Shown: positions 35,449 through 48,018 of the stretch, piece after piece | Layout of the letters: each line of letters opens with the position of its first letter | Position numbering within the stretch: the first letter of the stretch is position 1 | DNA from: Kitasatospora sp. NBC_00240 | GTDB lineage: Bacteria > Actinomycetota > Actinomycetes > Streptomycetales > Streptomycetaceae | Assembly: GCF_026342405.1 (NCBI RefSeq) | Contig: NZ_JAPEMU010000001.1 | Span: forward strand, 1,922,001 to 1,986,000 | Direction: 5' to 3' | DNA length: 64,000 bases | Notes under the pieces: model-generated | Database searches by the model: none | Seen by the model: the letters and a program-made list of their open reading frames with translations, nothing else | Told to the model about the DNA's origin: nothing | Program-made: the position numbers and the translations under genes

Positions 35449-35532
35449 TCAGCGGTGACACATTCGACGGCACATGGCACTCTCACCTGCCGGCATGGTG
35501 CCGGTGGGGGTCCATTTCGTCGTCGCAGTCAT
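35449..35532 (-). promoter_or_regulatory. Putative Met/Cys-rich leader frame upstream of metNIQ
   Basis: A 27-residue frame from ATG 35532 ends in AMCRRMCHR and stops at 35449. An inner ATG at 35475 with AGGTGAGAG in front would give only the last eight residues, MCRRMCHR. Met and Cys are over-represented next to Arg codons. Between it and metN (303 bp) lie several GC-rich hairpins. The layout suits ribosome-mediated attenuation by sulfur amino acids, but this is inferred. Confidence 0.4.
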
Positions 35533-35600
35533 GAGAGCCAGTAAATCAGATCAATCGAATGAGTCCCAGATATCAGGACTCCAAGTCCGGAATGCGGACA
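35527..35600 (-). promoter_or_regulatory. AT-rich candidate promoter/operator region of metNIQ
   Basis: Base composition drops to about half AT over 75 bases in an otherwise very GC-rich sequence. A small inverted repeat (GAGTCC with GGACTC, about 35561-35581) lies inside. It is the likely promoter region of the metNIQ transcript. I cannot assign -10 and -35 boxes with confidence. Confidence 0.4.
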
Positions 35601-35625
35601 CGACCCTTTGCTGCCAAGCACAGAA

Positions 35626-35665
35626 GCGCCCGGGTCCTGTCACGCACGTGACCGGACCCGGGCGC
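35626..35665 (-). terminator. Hairpin after the GNAT gene
   Basis: Bases 35626-35637 pair with 35654-35665 with a further inner stem between, followed on the minus strand by TTCTGT. It follows the GNAT stop at 35676 and separates that gene from the metNIQ leader. Confidence 0.75.
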
Positions 35666-35675
35666 CGGGGAGACC

Positions 35676-36176
35676 TCAGGCGGAGGCGGCCAGCTCGCTG
35701 TGCGCCGGCTTCTCCAGCGCGACGTAGGTCAGCTCGCCGCCGATCGTCTCGACGCCGGTCTGCCGGTAACCCTGCCGGGCGTAGAGGCGCAGGTTGCCGA
35801 GGCTGCGGTGGCCGGTGAAGAGACGGAAGACCTGCACCGACCCGTCCTCCAGCAGGCGCCGCTCCATCGCGTCCAGCAGCCGGCCGCCCAGGCCGTGGCG
35901 CTGCATCCGGGGGTGGACCACCAGACGCCCTATCCGGCCGACACCGCCCTCGTCGACCCGGCCGCGGACGGTCCCGACGACCTCGTCGCCGAGCCGGGCG
36001 ACCAGCACGTGCCGCTCGGCCAGCTCGGTGCGCAGGCTCTCCAGGGTCTGCGTCAGGGGCTCGATGCCCCAGTCGCCGTACAGCTCCGCCTCGCTCTGGT
36101 AGCCGAGGTACTGGAGCTTGAGGATCTGCTCCGCGTCTTCCTTGTCCGCAACCGAGATGATCACACTCATGCCCAT
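35676..36176 (-). CDS. GNAT N-acetyltransferase
   Basis: 166 residues if read from the ATG at 36176 (MGMSVIISVADKEDAEQ), where GGGGAGG lies nine bases upstream. An ATG at 36194, with GGAGAA upstream, would add six residues and is nearly as good. The acetyl-CoA motif is RMQRHGLGGRLLDAMERRL near residue 95, preceded by GRIGRLVVHP, and the C-terminal strand LYARQGYRQTG is typical. Substrate unknown. Many streptomycete genomes have a close homologue of this small enzyme beside the arginine genes. Confidence 0.82.
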   Translation of the reverse strand: MGMSVIISVADKEDAEQILKLQYLGYQSEAELYGDWGIEPLTQTLESLRTELAERHVLVARLGDEVVGTVRGRVDEGGVGRIGRLVVHPRMQRHGLGGRLLDAMERRLLEDGSVQVFRLFTGHRSLGNLRLYARQGYRQTGVETIGGELTYVALEKPAHSELAASA

Positions 36177-36450
36177 GTACAGGGGCCTCCCCATCGTTGT
36201 TCTCCGGCGCGCGGGTTCGAGGGTGTCGCACCGGATGCTCTGCCGGAGATGTACCCGGCCGGGGATCGGTCCTGACCGGGGTATGGCGCACGAACGTATC
36301 AGCCCGGCAGGATGCACCACAGCCCGCCGGGCCGGGCCGCGCTCACGCTCAGTATCCGTGTGATCGCGTCACCGTCAAGAGGTGCGTTCGCCACCGCTCT
36401 ACCCCGGCGTCAGCTTCTCTCAACCTCCCGGACGCCCGACGTGTCGAGCA

Positions 36451-37110
36451 TCACGTCCGCAGGCCGTGCAGCACCGTGCGCAGACAGGACAGGCAGCGGG
36501 AGCGGGTGGGGCCGATGCTGCCGCGCGGAATTCCGAGCAGGCCCGCCAGGTCACCGTAGGTGAGCCCGGGCGCGTCGGCGAGCGCGGCGAGCAGCCCGGG
36601 ACAGCGGCCGGGCAGGGCGGCGACGGCCGCCCACAGGGCGCGCCGGCCCCGCTCGGCGAGCACCTCCTCCTCCGCCGAGGGGGCGGGCGCGGGGCAGGCC
36701 GCACGCCCGGCGGCGAGGCGCTCCCGCTCGGCCGTCCGGGTGAGGCGCCGGCACTCGCGCAGGGCCAGCGAGCGCAACCAGGAGCGGACGTCACCCGGCA
36801 GCCGGCCGGCGGCGGCGCGCTCGCATACCAGCAGCCAGACGGACTGCTCCAGATCCTCGGCGTCCAGCCGGTGGCGGCGGGCCAGCACGGCGACGAACGG
36901 GGCCACGGCGGGACGCAGCCCCACCACCGGAAGCACGGCGGGGAGCGGAGGACCCGGCGTGGACCCGATGCCGCGCGGGGGCACGGGACCGTACGCAGAC
37001 CCGGGACTGGACGGGGGCGCGGGACTGGACGGGGGCGCGGACGGGCGGCCCGCGCGGGGCGCGATCGGGGGCGCGGACGGACGGGTGACGGCGGGTCGGT
37101 CGGCATACAC
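36451..37110 (-). CDS. ECF-like RNA polymerase sigma factor
   Basis: 219 residues from a GTG at 37110. A Pro/Ala/Ser-rich N-terminal 60 residues is followed by a region 2 ([16 protein letters not shown], about 80-95) and a region 4 helix-turn-helix ([28 protein letters not shown], about 185-212). This is the two-domain layout of extracytoplasmic-function sigma factors. No anti-sigma gene is adjacent. No ribosome site precedes the GTG; a TAGTAC hexamer ending five bases upstream suggests a leaderless mRNA. The regulon is unknown. Confidence 0.8.
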   Translation of the reverse strand: MYADRPAVTRPSAPPIAPRAGRPSAPPSSPAPPSSPGSAYGPVPPRGIGSTPGPPLPAVLPVVGLRPAVAPFVAVLARRHRLDAEDLEQSVWLLVCERAAAGRLPGDVRSWLRSLALRECRRLTRTAERERLAAGRAACPAPAPSAEEEVLAERGRRALWAAVAALPGRCPGLLAALADAPGLTYGDLAGLLGIPRGSIGPTRSRCLSCLRTVLHGLRT

Positions 37111-37181
37111 ACCGTGTACTACCGGCGGCGGGCCCGTCCGGACACGGCCGGGCCGGCCCGCGACCGGGACGGGAACAGCAC

Positions 37182-37217
37182 GGAGGGGGCGCGACGGTCA
37201 CCCGTCACGCCCCCTCC
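37182..37217 (-). terminator. 16-bp hairpin after argH
   Basis: Bases 37182-37197 pair with 37202-37217 with a single G-T pair, around a TCAC loop. It directly follows the argH stop at 37228. Confidence 0.8.
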
Positions 37218-37227
37218 GGTCGGGGCG

Positions 37228-38673
<1,446 letters not shown>

Positions 38674-38739
38674 TTACGGGTACGGGTAGCGGGAGGTCCC
38701 GGCTGCGGGGCGCAGCCGGGACCGTGCGAGCGGGGTCGC

Positions 38740-39933
38740 TCAGGCGAGGTCGCGGCGGGCCGCGATCTTCGAGGAGAGGCCGAAGATCTCGATGAAGCCC
38801 TTGGACATCGACTGGTCGAAGGTGTCGCCGGTGTCGTAGGTCGCCAGGTTGAAGTCGTACAGCGACTGGTCCGACTTGCGGCCGTTGACGACGGCCCGGC
38901 CGCCGTGCAGGACGAGCCGGATCTCGCCGGAGACGTGCTGGTTGGCCTCGTTGATGAAGCCGTCCAGGGCCCGCTTGAGCGGGGAGAACCACAGGCCGTC
39001 GTAGACCAGCTCGGCCCAGCGCTGCTCGACCTGCCGCTTGTAGCGGGCCAGCTCGCGCTCGACGGTGACGTTCTCCAGGGCCTGGTGGGCGGTGATCAGG
39101 GCGATCGCGCCGGGGGCCTCGTAGATCTCGCGGGACTTGATGCCGACCAGGCGGTCCTCGACCATGTCGAGCCGGCCGACACCCTGGGCGCCGGCGCGCT
39201 TGTTGAGCTCCTCGACGGCCTGCAGCACCGTCACCTTGCGGCCGTCGATCGCGACCGGGACGCCCGCCTCGAAGGTGATGACGACGGTGTCGGCCTCACG
39301 CGGGGCGGCCGGGTCCTGGGTGTACTCGTAGACGTCCTCGATCGGGGCGTTCCAGATGTCCTCCAGGAAGCCGGTCTCGACGGCCCGCCCGAAGACGTTC
39401 TGGTCGATCGAGTACGGGTTCTTCTTGGTGGTGACGATCGGGAGGTTCTTCGCCTCGGCGAAGGCGATCGCCTTGTCACGGGTCATCGCGTAGTCGCGGA
39501 CCGGGGCGATGCACTTCAGCTCGGGGGCCAGCGACTGGATGCCGACCTCGAAGCGGACCTGGTCGTTGCCCTTGCCGGTGCAGCCGTGGGCGACGGTGGT
39601 GGCGCCGTGCTTCTGCGCGGCGGCGACCAGGTGCTTGACGATGGCCGGCCGCGACAGCGCGGAGACCAGCGGGTACTGGCCCTGGTAGAGGGCGTTGGCC
39701 TTGAGGGCGGGGAGGCAGTACTCGTCCGCGAACTCCTCGCGGGCGTCGGCCACCTCGGCCTCGACGGCGCCGCAGTCCAGCGCCCGCTGGCGGATCGCGT
39801 CCAGGTCCTCGCCACCCTGGCCGACGTCGACCGCGACGGCGATGACCTCGGCGCCGGTCTCCTCGGCGATCCAGCCGATGCAGACGGACGTGTCCAGACC
39901 GCCCGAATAGGCGAGTACGACGCGCTCGGTCAC
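38740..39933 (-). CDS. argG: Argininosuccinate synthase
   Basis: 397 residues from a GTG at 39933 ([16 protein letters not shown]) with AAGGAG six bases upstream. The PP-loop ATP site AYSGGLDTS is at residues 8-16, and [13 protein letters not shown] near 115 and [13 protein letters not shown] are typical of the enzyme. It joins citrulline and aspartate. In S. coelicolor argG is placed away from argH, as I recall; here they are adjacent, as in mycobacteria. Its own promoter with ARG-box-like sequence lies at about 40043-40072. Confidence 0.97.
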   Translation of the reverse strand: MTERVVLAYSGGLDTSVCIGWIAEETGAEVIAVAVDVGQGGEDLDAIRQRALDCGAVEAEVADAREEFADEYCLPALKANALYQGQYPLVSALSRPAIVKHLVAAAQKHGATTVAHGCTGKGNDQVRFEVGIQSLAPELKCIAPVRDYAMTRDKAIAFAEAKNLPIVTTKKNPYSIDQNVFGRAVETGFLEDIWNAPIEDVYEYTQDPAAPREADTVVITFEAGVPVAIDGRKVTVLQAVEELNKRAGAQGVGRLDMVEDRLVGIKSREIYEAPGAIALITAHQALENVTVERELARYKRQVEQRWAELVYDGLWFSPLKRALDGFINEANQHVSGEIRLVLHGGRAVVNGRKSDQSLYDFNLATYDTGDTFDQSMSKGFIEIFGLSSKIAARRDLA

Positions 39934-40042
39934 GGCTTTCTCCTTCACAACTGTGCGAACGGGGTGTGCGGTACGCGGGGTGCGGCGGCGGACTCCGGAC
40001 TGAGCGGGTCCACCGGGGGCCGGTCCCATGCGGTGCTAGGCA

Positions 40043-40072
40043 TAAGTATGCATGAGTCCGTATGGATTTCAA
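40043..40072 (-). promoter_or_regulatory. argG promoter with ARG-box-like sequence
   Basis: On the minus strand TTGAAA (40072-40067) and TACTTA (40048-40043) are 18 bp apart. The intervening and overlapping bases (CATGCATACTTATG) resemble ARG-box halves bound by ArgR. The promoter lies 110 bp upstream of argG, in an AT-richer island. Confidence 0.6.
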
Positions 40073-40128
40073 AACACCGGCCGGAGGGCGATGCCGGTGC
40101 GGTTCGGGAAAGGGGCAATGACGGGACA

Positions 40129-40165
40129 CCCGCGCCCGTCCACCGGTGCGACGGACGGGCGCGGG
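40129..40165 (-). terminator. 13-bp hairpin after argR
   Basis: Bases 40129-40141 pair perfectly with 40153-40165. It follows argR on the minus strand and closes the argCJBDR operon. Confidence 0.75.
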
Positions 40166-40192
40166 CCCGGTGCGGCCGGGCAGGGCGTGCCG

Positions 40193-40741
40193 CTACTGCG
40201 CCTTGGCCTGGGCCAGCTGCATCAGGTGGTCGGCGAGCGCCTGGCCACCGGCCGGATCACGGCTGATCAGCAGCACGGTGTCGTCGCCGGCGATGGTACC
40301 GATGATCTCGAAAACCTCGGCCTGGTCGATCGCCGAGGCGAGGAACTGCGCCGCCCCGGGCGGCGTGCGCAGCACCACGAGGTTGCCCGAGGCGGTGGCC
40401 GAGACCATCAGCTCGCCGGCCAGCCGGGCCATCCGGCCCTCGCTGGCCGACTCCCCCATCGGCGCGCGCGGCGTACGGTCGCCGCCCTCGGCCGGGACGG
40501 CGTAGATGAGCGCGCCGTCCCGGTTGCGGATCTTCACCGCGCCCAGCTCGTCCAGGTCCCGCGAGAGAGTGGCCTGGGTGACCACCAGTCCGTCGTCGGC
40601 GAGCAGCTTGGCGAGCTGGCTCTGCGAGCGCACGGGCTGACGGGTCAACAGGTCCACGATCCGCCGGTGGCGCGCGGCACGGGTCTGCGGGACCTGTGAC
40701 GTCGGCCCGGCGGCGGGCTGGCCGGAGTGGGGTGCGGTCAT
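40193..40741 (-). CDS. argR: Arginine repressor ArgR
   Basis: 182 residues from ATG 40741. The N-terminal winged helix-turn-helix (about 22-90, [40 protein letters not shown]) binds ARG boxes. The C-terminal core (about 105-180, [14 protein letters not shown]) binds arginine and makes the hexamer. A Pro/Ser-rich N-terminal extension is usual for streptomycetes. It is the last gene of argCJBDR, 18 bp after argD, and would repress this operon and argGH. Confidence 0.96.
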   Translation of the reverse strand: MTAPHSGQPAAGPTSQVPQTRAARHRRIVDLLTRQPVRSQSQLAKLLADDGLVVTQATLSRDLDELGAVKIRNRDGALIYAVPAEGGDRTPRAPMGESASEGRMARLAGELMVSATASGNLVVLRTPPGAAQFLASAIDQAEVFEIIGTIAGDDTVLLISRDPAGGQALADHLMQLAQAKAQ

Positions 40742-40759
40742 ATGAATGATTCTCCCGGA

Positions 40760-41968
40760 CTACGCGCGGCCGTCGGCGGGCGGGGCGCTCTCGTTCACCG
40801 ACCGCAGGATCGCGGGCAGTGCGGCGAGGAACGCGTCGGCGTCCTGCTCGGTCAGCACCAGCGGCGGCGCGAGGCGCACCGCGTCCGGCACCGCGGCGTT
40901 GACCAGGAACCCGGCCTCCTGCGCGGCGGCCTGGATCTTGGCCGCCACCGGCTCGGTCAGCACGATGCCGAGCAGCAGGCCGGCGCCCCGCACGTGCGAG
41001 ACCAGCGGGTCCCCGATCGCCTCGATGCCCGTGCGCAGCCGGTCGCCCAGCTTGCGGACGTGCTCCAGCAGGCCCTCGGACTCGATGGTGTCCAGGACGG
41101 CCAGCGCGGCCGCGCAGACCACCGGGTTGCCGCCGAAGGTGGTCCCGTGGTTGCCGGGCTGCAGCAGGTCGGCGGCCGGGCCGAAGGCCAGCGTGGCGCC
41201 GATCGGCAGGCCGCCGCCGAGGCCCTTGGCCAGGGTGACGACGTCCGGCTCCACGCCCTCGAAGGCCTGGTGGGCGAACCAGTGGCCGGCCCGGCCGATG
41301 CCGGTCTGGATCTCGTCCAGGATCAGCAGGGTGCCGGTGGCGCGGGTGATCTCGCGGGCGGCCCTGAGGTAGCCGTCCGGCAGCGGGATCGCGCCGTTCT
41401 CGCCCTGGATCGGCTCCAGGAAGACGGCGGCGGTGTCGGTGGTGACGGCGGCGCGCAGCGCCTCGACGTCACCGAACGGGACGTGGGTGACGTCGCCGGG
41501 CAGCGGGCGGAACGGGTCCTGCTTGGCGGGCTGGGCGGTGAGCGCGAGGGCGCCCATCGTCCGGCCGTGGAAGGCGCCCTGCAGGGAGACCAGGTGGGTG
41601 CGCCCGGTCAGCCGGCTGATCTTGAACGCGGCCTCGTTGGCCTCGGCGCCGGAGTTCGAGAAGAACACCCGTCCGTCCCGCCCGGAGAGCTCGATCAGCC
41701 GCTCGGCGAGCTTCACCGTGGGCTCGGCGAGGAACAGGTTGGAGATGTGGCCGAGCGAGGAGATCTGCTCGGTCACGGCCGCCACGATCGCCGGGTGGGC
41801 GGTGCCGAGGGCGTTGACCGCGATGCCGCCGATGAAGTCGGTGTACTGCTTGCCGTCGGCGTCCCAGAGCCGGGCGCCCTCGCCGCGCACCAGCGGGATC
41901 CGCGGGGTGCCGTAGTTGTTCATCAGGGCGTGCTGCCACCGCCCGGTCAGCTGCTCGTTGCCGCTCAT
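40760..41968 (-). CDS. argD: Acetylornithine aminotransferase
   Basis: 402 residues from ATG 41968, overlapping the argB stop by four bases. Class III PLP enzyme: [12 protein letters not shown] near residue 105, FHGRTMGAL near 140, the PLP-lysine motif [14 protein letters not shown] near 250 and [10 protein letters not shown] near 278. It converts N-acetylglutamate semialdehyde to N-acetylornithine. Coupled translation with argB is indicated by the ATGA overlap. Confidence 0.97.
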   Translation of the reverse strand: MSGNEQLTGRWQHALMNNYGTPRIPLVRGEGARLWDADGKQYTDFIGGIAVNALGTAHPAIVAAVTEQISSLGHISNLFLAEPTVKLAERLIELSGRDGRVFFSNSGAEANEAAFKISRLTGRTHLVSLQGAFHGRTMGALALTAQPAKQDPFRPLPGDVTHVPFGDVEALRAAVTTDTAAVFLEPIQGENGAIPLPDGYLRAAREITRATGTLLILDEIQTGIGRAGHWFAHQAFEGVEPDVVTLAKGLGGGLPIGATLAFGPAADLLQPGNHGTTFGGNPVVCAAALAVLDTIESEGLLEHVRKLGDRLRTGIEAIGDPLVSHVRGAGLLLGIVLTEPVAAKIQAAAQEAGFLVNAAVPDAVRLAPPLVLTEQDADAFLAALPAILRSVNESAPPADGRA

Positions 41969-42897
41969 GCCAGTCCCCCGGTCACCATCATGTCGTCGTC
42001 CGGCACGACCATCGTGCCGATGCCCTCATCGGTAAAGATCTCAAGCAGCAGCGAGTGCTGCACCCTGCCGTCCAGCACGCGGGCGGTGCCGACCCCGGAG
42101 CGGACGGCGTTCAGGCAGCCCTCCATCTTGGGCAGCATGCCGCTGGCGAGGTCCGGCAGCAGGGACTCCAGCTCGGTCGCGCTGAGCTGGCTGATCACGT
42201 CGTCGGAGTTCGGCCAGTCGGCGTACAGGCCCTCGACGTCGGTCAGCACGACCAGCATCTCGGCGCCCAGCGCCACCGCCAGGGCGGAGGCCGCGGTGTC
42301 CGCGTTGATGTTGTAGACGTGGCCGTCGGTGCCGCGGGCGATCGAGGAGATCACCGGGATCCGGCCGTCCCCGATCAGTGCCTTCACCGCGCCGGCCTCG
42401 ATGTTGACGATGTCGCCGACCAGGCCGATGTCGACGTGCTCGCCGTCGACCAGGGCGTAGCGCTTGACCGCCGTCATGGTGTGCGCGTCCTCGCCGGTCA
42501 TGCCGACCGCGAACGGGCCGTGGTCGTTGAGCATCCCGACCAGCTCGCGCTGGACCTGGCCGGCGAGCACCATCCGGACCACGTCCATGGTCTCCGGGGT
42601 GGTCACCCGCAGGCCGTTGGTGAAGCTGGACTCCAGTCCCAGCTTGTCCAGTTGGGCGCTGATCTGGGGGCCGCCGCCGTGCACGACCACCGGGTGCAGG
42701 CCCGCGTAGCGCAGGAACACCACGTCCTGGGCGAAGGCCGCCTTGAGCTCCTCGTCGACCATGGCGTTGCCGCCGAACTTGATGACGACGGTCTTGCCGT
42801 GGAAGCGCTCCAGCCACGGGAGCGCCTCGATGAGGGTGAGGGCCTTGGGCAACGCGGTGTTGTTGCGGGCCTGTTCACCCTTGGGTGCGATCTGCAC
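41965..42897 (-). CDS. argB: Acetylglutamate kinase
   Basis: 310 residues from a GTG at 42897. VIKFGGNAM near residue 38 is the ATP phosphate-binding loop, [10 protein letters not shown] near 75 and [16 protein letters not shown] near 200 complete the amino-acid kinase fold. The N-terminal helix ([19 protein letters not shown]) is the extension found in arginine-inhibited, hexameric forms. It phosphorylates N-acetylglutamate. It lies 70 bp after argJ. Confidence 0.97.
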   Translation of the reverse strand: MQIAPKGEQARNNTALPKALTLIEALPWLERFHGKTVVIKFGGNAMVDEELKAAFAQDVVFLRYAGLHPVVVHGGGPQISAQLDKLGLESSFTNGLRVTTPETMDVVRMVLAGQVQRELVGMLNDHGPFAVGMTGEDAHTMTAVKRYALVDGEHVDIGLVGDIVNIEAGAVKALIGDGRIPVISSIARGTDGHVYNINADTAASALAVALGAEMLVVLTDVEGLYADWPNSDDVISQLSATELESLLPDLASGMLPKMEGCLNAVRSGVGTARVLDGRVQHSLLLEIFTDEGIGTMVVPDDDMMVTGGLA

Positions 42898-42967
42898 GGT
42901 GTACGTCTCCGACTCGGTGGTGGGTTCGGGCGGGGGCGGTGCAAGGCCGCCCCCGGGGCCGGCGGGC

Positions 42968-45417
<2,450 letters not shown>

Positions 45418-45448
45418 TCACGGGCCGGGCCCGACGAGGAGTAGAGCC

Positions 45449-45820
45449 ATGTTCGGTCGGAGCAAGGCGTTCAGCGGCTTCGCCGTGGACGACATCGACA
45501 AGGCCAGAGGCTTCTACGCCGAAACTCTGGGCGTCGACCTCACCGAGGCCGACGGGCTGCTGCGCCTGCACCTGGGCAGCGGCGCCGACGTGCTGATCTA
45601 TCCCAAACCCGAGCACACCCCGGCCACCTTCACCGTCCTCAACTTCCCGGTGGAGGACATCGAGGCGGCGGTCGACGAGCTCGGCCGGCGCGGCGTCCGG
45701 TTCGAGCGCTACCCCGGGCTGGAGGCGGACGAGCGGGGCATCTACCGCGAGGCGGGCCCGGACATCGCCTGGTTCACGGACCCGGCGGGGAACATCCTCT
45801 CGGTGATCCAGGAGCACTGA
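45449..45820 (+). CDS. VOC/glyoxalase superfamily protein
   Basis: 123 residues from ATG 45449, with GAGGAG eight bases upstream. The vicinal-oxygen-chelate fold shows its two beta-alpha-beta-beta-beta halves: [23 protein letters not shown] at the start and [21 protein letters not shown] near residue 65. The end, [15 protein letters not shown], carries the glutamate often used as a metal ligand. Function ranges from resistance to isomerase; the substrate is not predictable. It diverges from argC. Confidence 0.88.
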   Translation: MFGRSKAFSGFAVDDIDKARGFYAETLGVDLTEADGLLRLHLGSGADVLIYPKPEHTPATFTVLNFPVEDIEAAVDELGRRGVRFERYPGLEADERGIYREAGPDIAWFTDPAGNILSVIQEH

Positions 45821-45840
45821 CCCGCACCACGGGCACCGCC

Positions 45841-46785
45841 CTACCGCGAGGGCGGCCCCTCCTGCAGCCGCCTCGCCGGCGAGAGCAGCTCGGGCAGCCG
45901 CAGCACCCGGCCGCCGGAGCCCGGCAGCGGCACGTGCAGCGGCTCCGTCCAGTGCGCCGGGATCGCGTCGAACCCGTAGCGGGCGCCCGCGAGGGCACCG
46001 GTCACGGCGGCGACCGTGTCGGTGTCCCCGCCCACGTCCACCGCCGCGCGCAGCGCGCCCGGGAAGGAGGAGGTGCTGCGCAGGGCCCGGAGGGCGGAGC
46101 CGAGGCAGGGCCGGACCGCGCCGTTGAACTCGGTCGCCAGGCCGGGGTGCCAGTGCGGGGCGAGCACGGTCGCGTACCGCTCGCGGTGCTCGCTGTCCAC
46201 CAGCTCCAGGGTCTCCGGCAGGGCCCCGAGCGGGTCGGCGCCGGTCAGCGCCACCCGGACGAGTTCGTGCAGGACGGCGGTGCCCTCCCAAGCGGCGCGG
46301 TCGCCGTGGGTGAGAGCCGCGATCCGGCGCGCCGCGTCCATGCCGGCGGCCTGCCCCGCCGGCGCGAAGTACACGGCGGAGCCGGCCGCCCGCATCAGCG
46401 AACCGTTGCCCGCCGCGCGGAGGTTGACCTGGAAGTGCACCGCGGCGGCCTGGTCCCAGGGCATGCCGCTGGTGAGGACGTCCTCGGTCTGCAGGCCGAT
46501 GTCCTTCGGGTCGTCGGCCGCCCAGCGGCGGAACCGGTCGAAGACGTCCGGCAGGTCGAGGCCCCCGCACTCCACCAGGGATTCGGCGAGATGCACGGCC
46601 ATCTGCGTGTCGTCGGTGGCCTCGCCGGTGTCCCAGCCGCCGCCGCTGCGCATCGCGCCGGCTCCGGCCTCGGGCGGGAAGCGGGCGGAGAAGGCCCCGG
46701 CGGGCCCGAACTCGTAAGGGGCGCCCAGTGCGTCGCCGACCGCCGAGCCGACGACCGCTCCGGCCGCGCGCTGTGTCCGGTTCAT
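45841..46785 (-). CDS. ADP-ribosylglycohydrolase family protein
   Basis: 314 residues from ATG 46785. The dinuclear magnesium site of DraG/ARH proteins is visible: GSAVGDALGAPYEF near 13-26, ATDDTQMAVHLAES near 56 and GGDTDTVAAVTGALAGARYG near 253. Members remove ADP-ribose from Arg or other acceptors, or act on ADP-ribosylated DNA or small molecules. No ADP-ribosyltransferase gene lies nearby, so it is not an obvious DraT/DraG pair. It is convergent with the VOC gene. Confidence 0.9.
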   Translation of the reverse strand: MNRTQRAAGAVVGSAVGDALGAPYEFGPAGAFSARFPPEAGAGAMRSGGGWDTGEATDDTQMAVHLAESLVECGGLDLPDVFDRFRRWAADDPKDIGLQTEDVLTSGMPWDQAAAVHFQVNLRAAGNGSLMRAAGSAVYFAPAGQAAGMDAARRIAALTHGDRAAWEGTAVLHELVRVALTGADPLGALPETLELVDSEHRERYATVLAPHWHPGLATEFNGAVRPCLGSALRALRSTSSFPGALRAAVDVGGDTDTVAAVTGALAGARYGFDAIPAHWTEPLHVPLPGSGGRVLRLPELLSPARRLQEGPPSR

Positions 46786-46887
46786 TGCGGCAGGCTACCG
46801 GCCGCCGTCGGGGCAGCACCCGGCCCCGCCCCCGCTCCCGCGCGGGCGAGGCCCCGGAACGGCGTCGGGCCGCTCTAGAGTGGTGGC

Positions 46888-47259
46888 ATGGCTCCTGACG
46901 AGGGGAGCGTACGGGTGGACAGCTGGGTCTGGTCCGTGCGGCTCACCAAGACGCGATCACTGGCGGCGGCCGCCTGCCGGGCCGGGCACGTGCGGGTGAA
47001 CGGTGAGCGGGTGAAACCGGCGCACAGCGTCCGGGCGGGGGACGAGGTCCGGCTGCGCCAGGACGGGCGCGAGCGGGTCGTGGTGGTTTCGCAGGTGGTC
47101 CGCAAGCGGGTCGGGGCGCCGGTGGCGGCCGAGTGCTTCGTCGACAACAGCCCGCCGCCGCCTGCGGAGAGCGGGGCGCCGACGGGTGAACGTGACCGCG
47201 GCACCGGCCGGCCGACCAAGCGCGACCGGCGGGACATCGAGCAGCTGCGCGGCTGGTGA
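46888..47259 (+). CDS. S4-domain RNA-binding protein (HslR-like)
   Basis: 123 residues from ATG 46888. The S4 fold fills the first 65 residues (RVDSWVWSVRLTKTRSLAAAACRAGHVRVNG), followed by a charged tail ending KRDRRDIEQLRGW. This is the Hsp15/HslR type, which in E. coli binds 50S subunits carrying stalled peptidyl-tRNA; the same use is assumed here. TAGAGT ends six bases before the ATG and there is no Shine-Dalgarno, so the mRNA is probably leaderless. Confidence 0.85.
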   Translation: MAPDEGSVRVDSWVWSVRLTKTRSLAAAACRAGHVRVNGERVKPAHSVRAGDEVRLRQDGRERVVVVSQVVRKRVGAPVAAECFVDNSPPPPAESGAPTGERDRGTGRPTKRDRRDIEQLRGW

Positions 47260-47313
47260 CCGGCGCCGGCCTGCGCCCCGCCGGGGAGGCGGGGAGGCGG
47301 GGAGGCGAGCCGC

Positions 47314-47823
47314 TCAGGCGGGCACGCCCGCTTCGAGGACCTGGTCCAGGAAGCGGTCCACGTTGGTGACGATCCGGGCGATCTGCTCGTCCAGCGTGAG
47401 CGACTCCTCGGGCCGGCTGACCAGCGCCGACCTCTTGAGGCCGCGCAGGTAGAGCGAGCAGGCCAGGTCGGCGCACATGTAGGTGCCGACCGAGTTGCCC
47501 TGCCGGCCGGCCGCGCCGGCCCGCCGGGCGGTGAGCAGCGAGACGCCGGAGCCCGCGTGTGTGGCGATGCAGAACGAGCAGACGTTCGTCCTGGTCAGGC
47601 TCCGGCGGACGTTGGGCACCCGAAGCGTGACACCGACCGGCCGCCCGTCCCGCTCGGCGACCAGGTAGCTGCGGTCCGGTGCGCCCGGGTCGCGCCAGCC
47701 CAGGAAGTCCAGGGCGTCCCAGGGCAGTTCGGCCAGGCCCTTGGGGAGGTTGAGCCTGCGGGCCTCGCCCTTGGAGCAGTTGACGAAGGACGTGCGGATC
47801 TCGGTCTCGTCCAGCGGGTTCAT
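47314..47823 (-). CDS. FBP-type zinc-binding protein (EF-G-binding/FusB-like)
   Basis: 169 residues from ATG 47823. The Cys clusters CSFCIATH near residue 87 and CADLACSLYLRG near 120 form a treble-clef zinc finger of the FBP_C family. FNCSKGEARRLNLPKGL at the N-terminus matches the same family. In staphylococci the related FusB/FusC proteins bind EF-G and rescue it from fusidic acid. Actinobacterial members are uncharacterised; an EF-G role is inferred. The gene diverges from the methyltransferase region by a repeat-containing spacer. Confidence 0.8.
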   Translation of the reverse strand: MNPLDETEIRTSFVNCSKGEARRLNLPKGLAELPWDALDFLGWRDPGAPDRSYLVAERDGRPVGVTLRVPNVRRSLTRTNVCSFCIATHAGSGVSLLTARRAGAAGRQGNSVGTYMCADLACSLYLRGLKRSALVSRPEESLTLDEQIARIVTNVDRFLDQVLEAGVPA

Positions 47824-47924
47824 GGTTCCGGAAACTAGCACGCGGACGAACCGCCGTCACCGGAATTTCCCCCCGGCCGGGGCCGTCCGCGGGCGCCCGG
47901 GGCGCCGGCCCGGGGACGCTCCCT

Positions 47925-47972
47925 GACCAGGTCCGGGACCAGATCAGGGACCAGATCAGGGACCAGGTTCGC
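47925..47972. repeat. Four tandem 12-bp repeats
   Basis: The unit GACCAGATCAGG is perfect at 47937-47948 and 47949-47960, flanked by variants at 47925-47936 and 47961-47972. It lies in the spacer between a methyltransferase stop and the FBP-type gene start. Confidence 0.8.
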
Positions 47973-48018
47973 AATCAGGCCCGGGACGGCCGGCGGGCGG
48001 TCCCGGAGCACCGCGGGC

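Noticed and set aside
35521..35560. SAM-IV-like string on the plus strand (TCATGAGAGCCAG)
   Set aside because: It is on the strand opposite to metN and the rest of the riboswitch core is missing.
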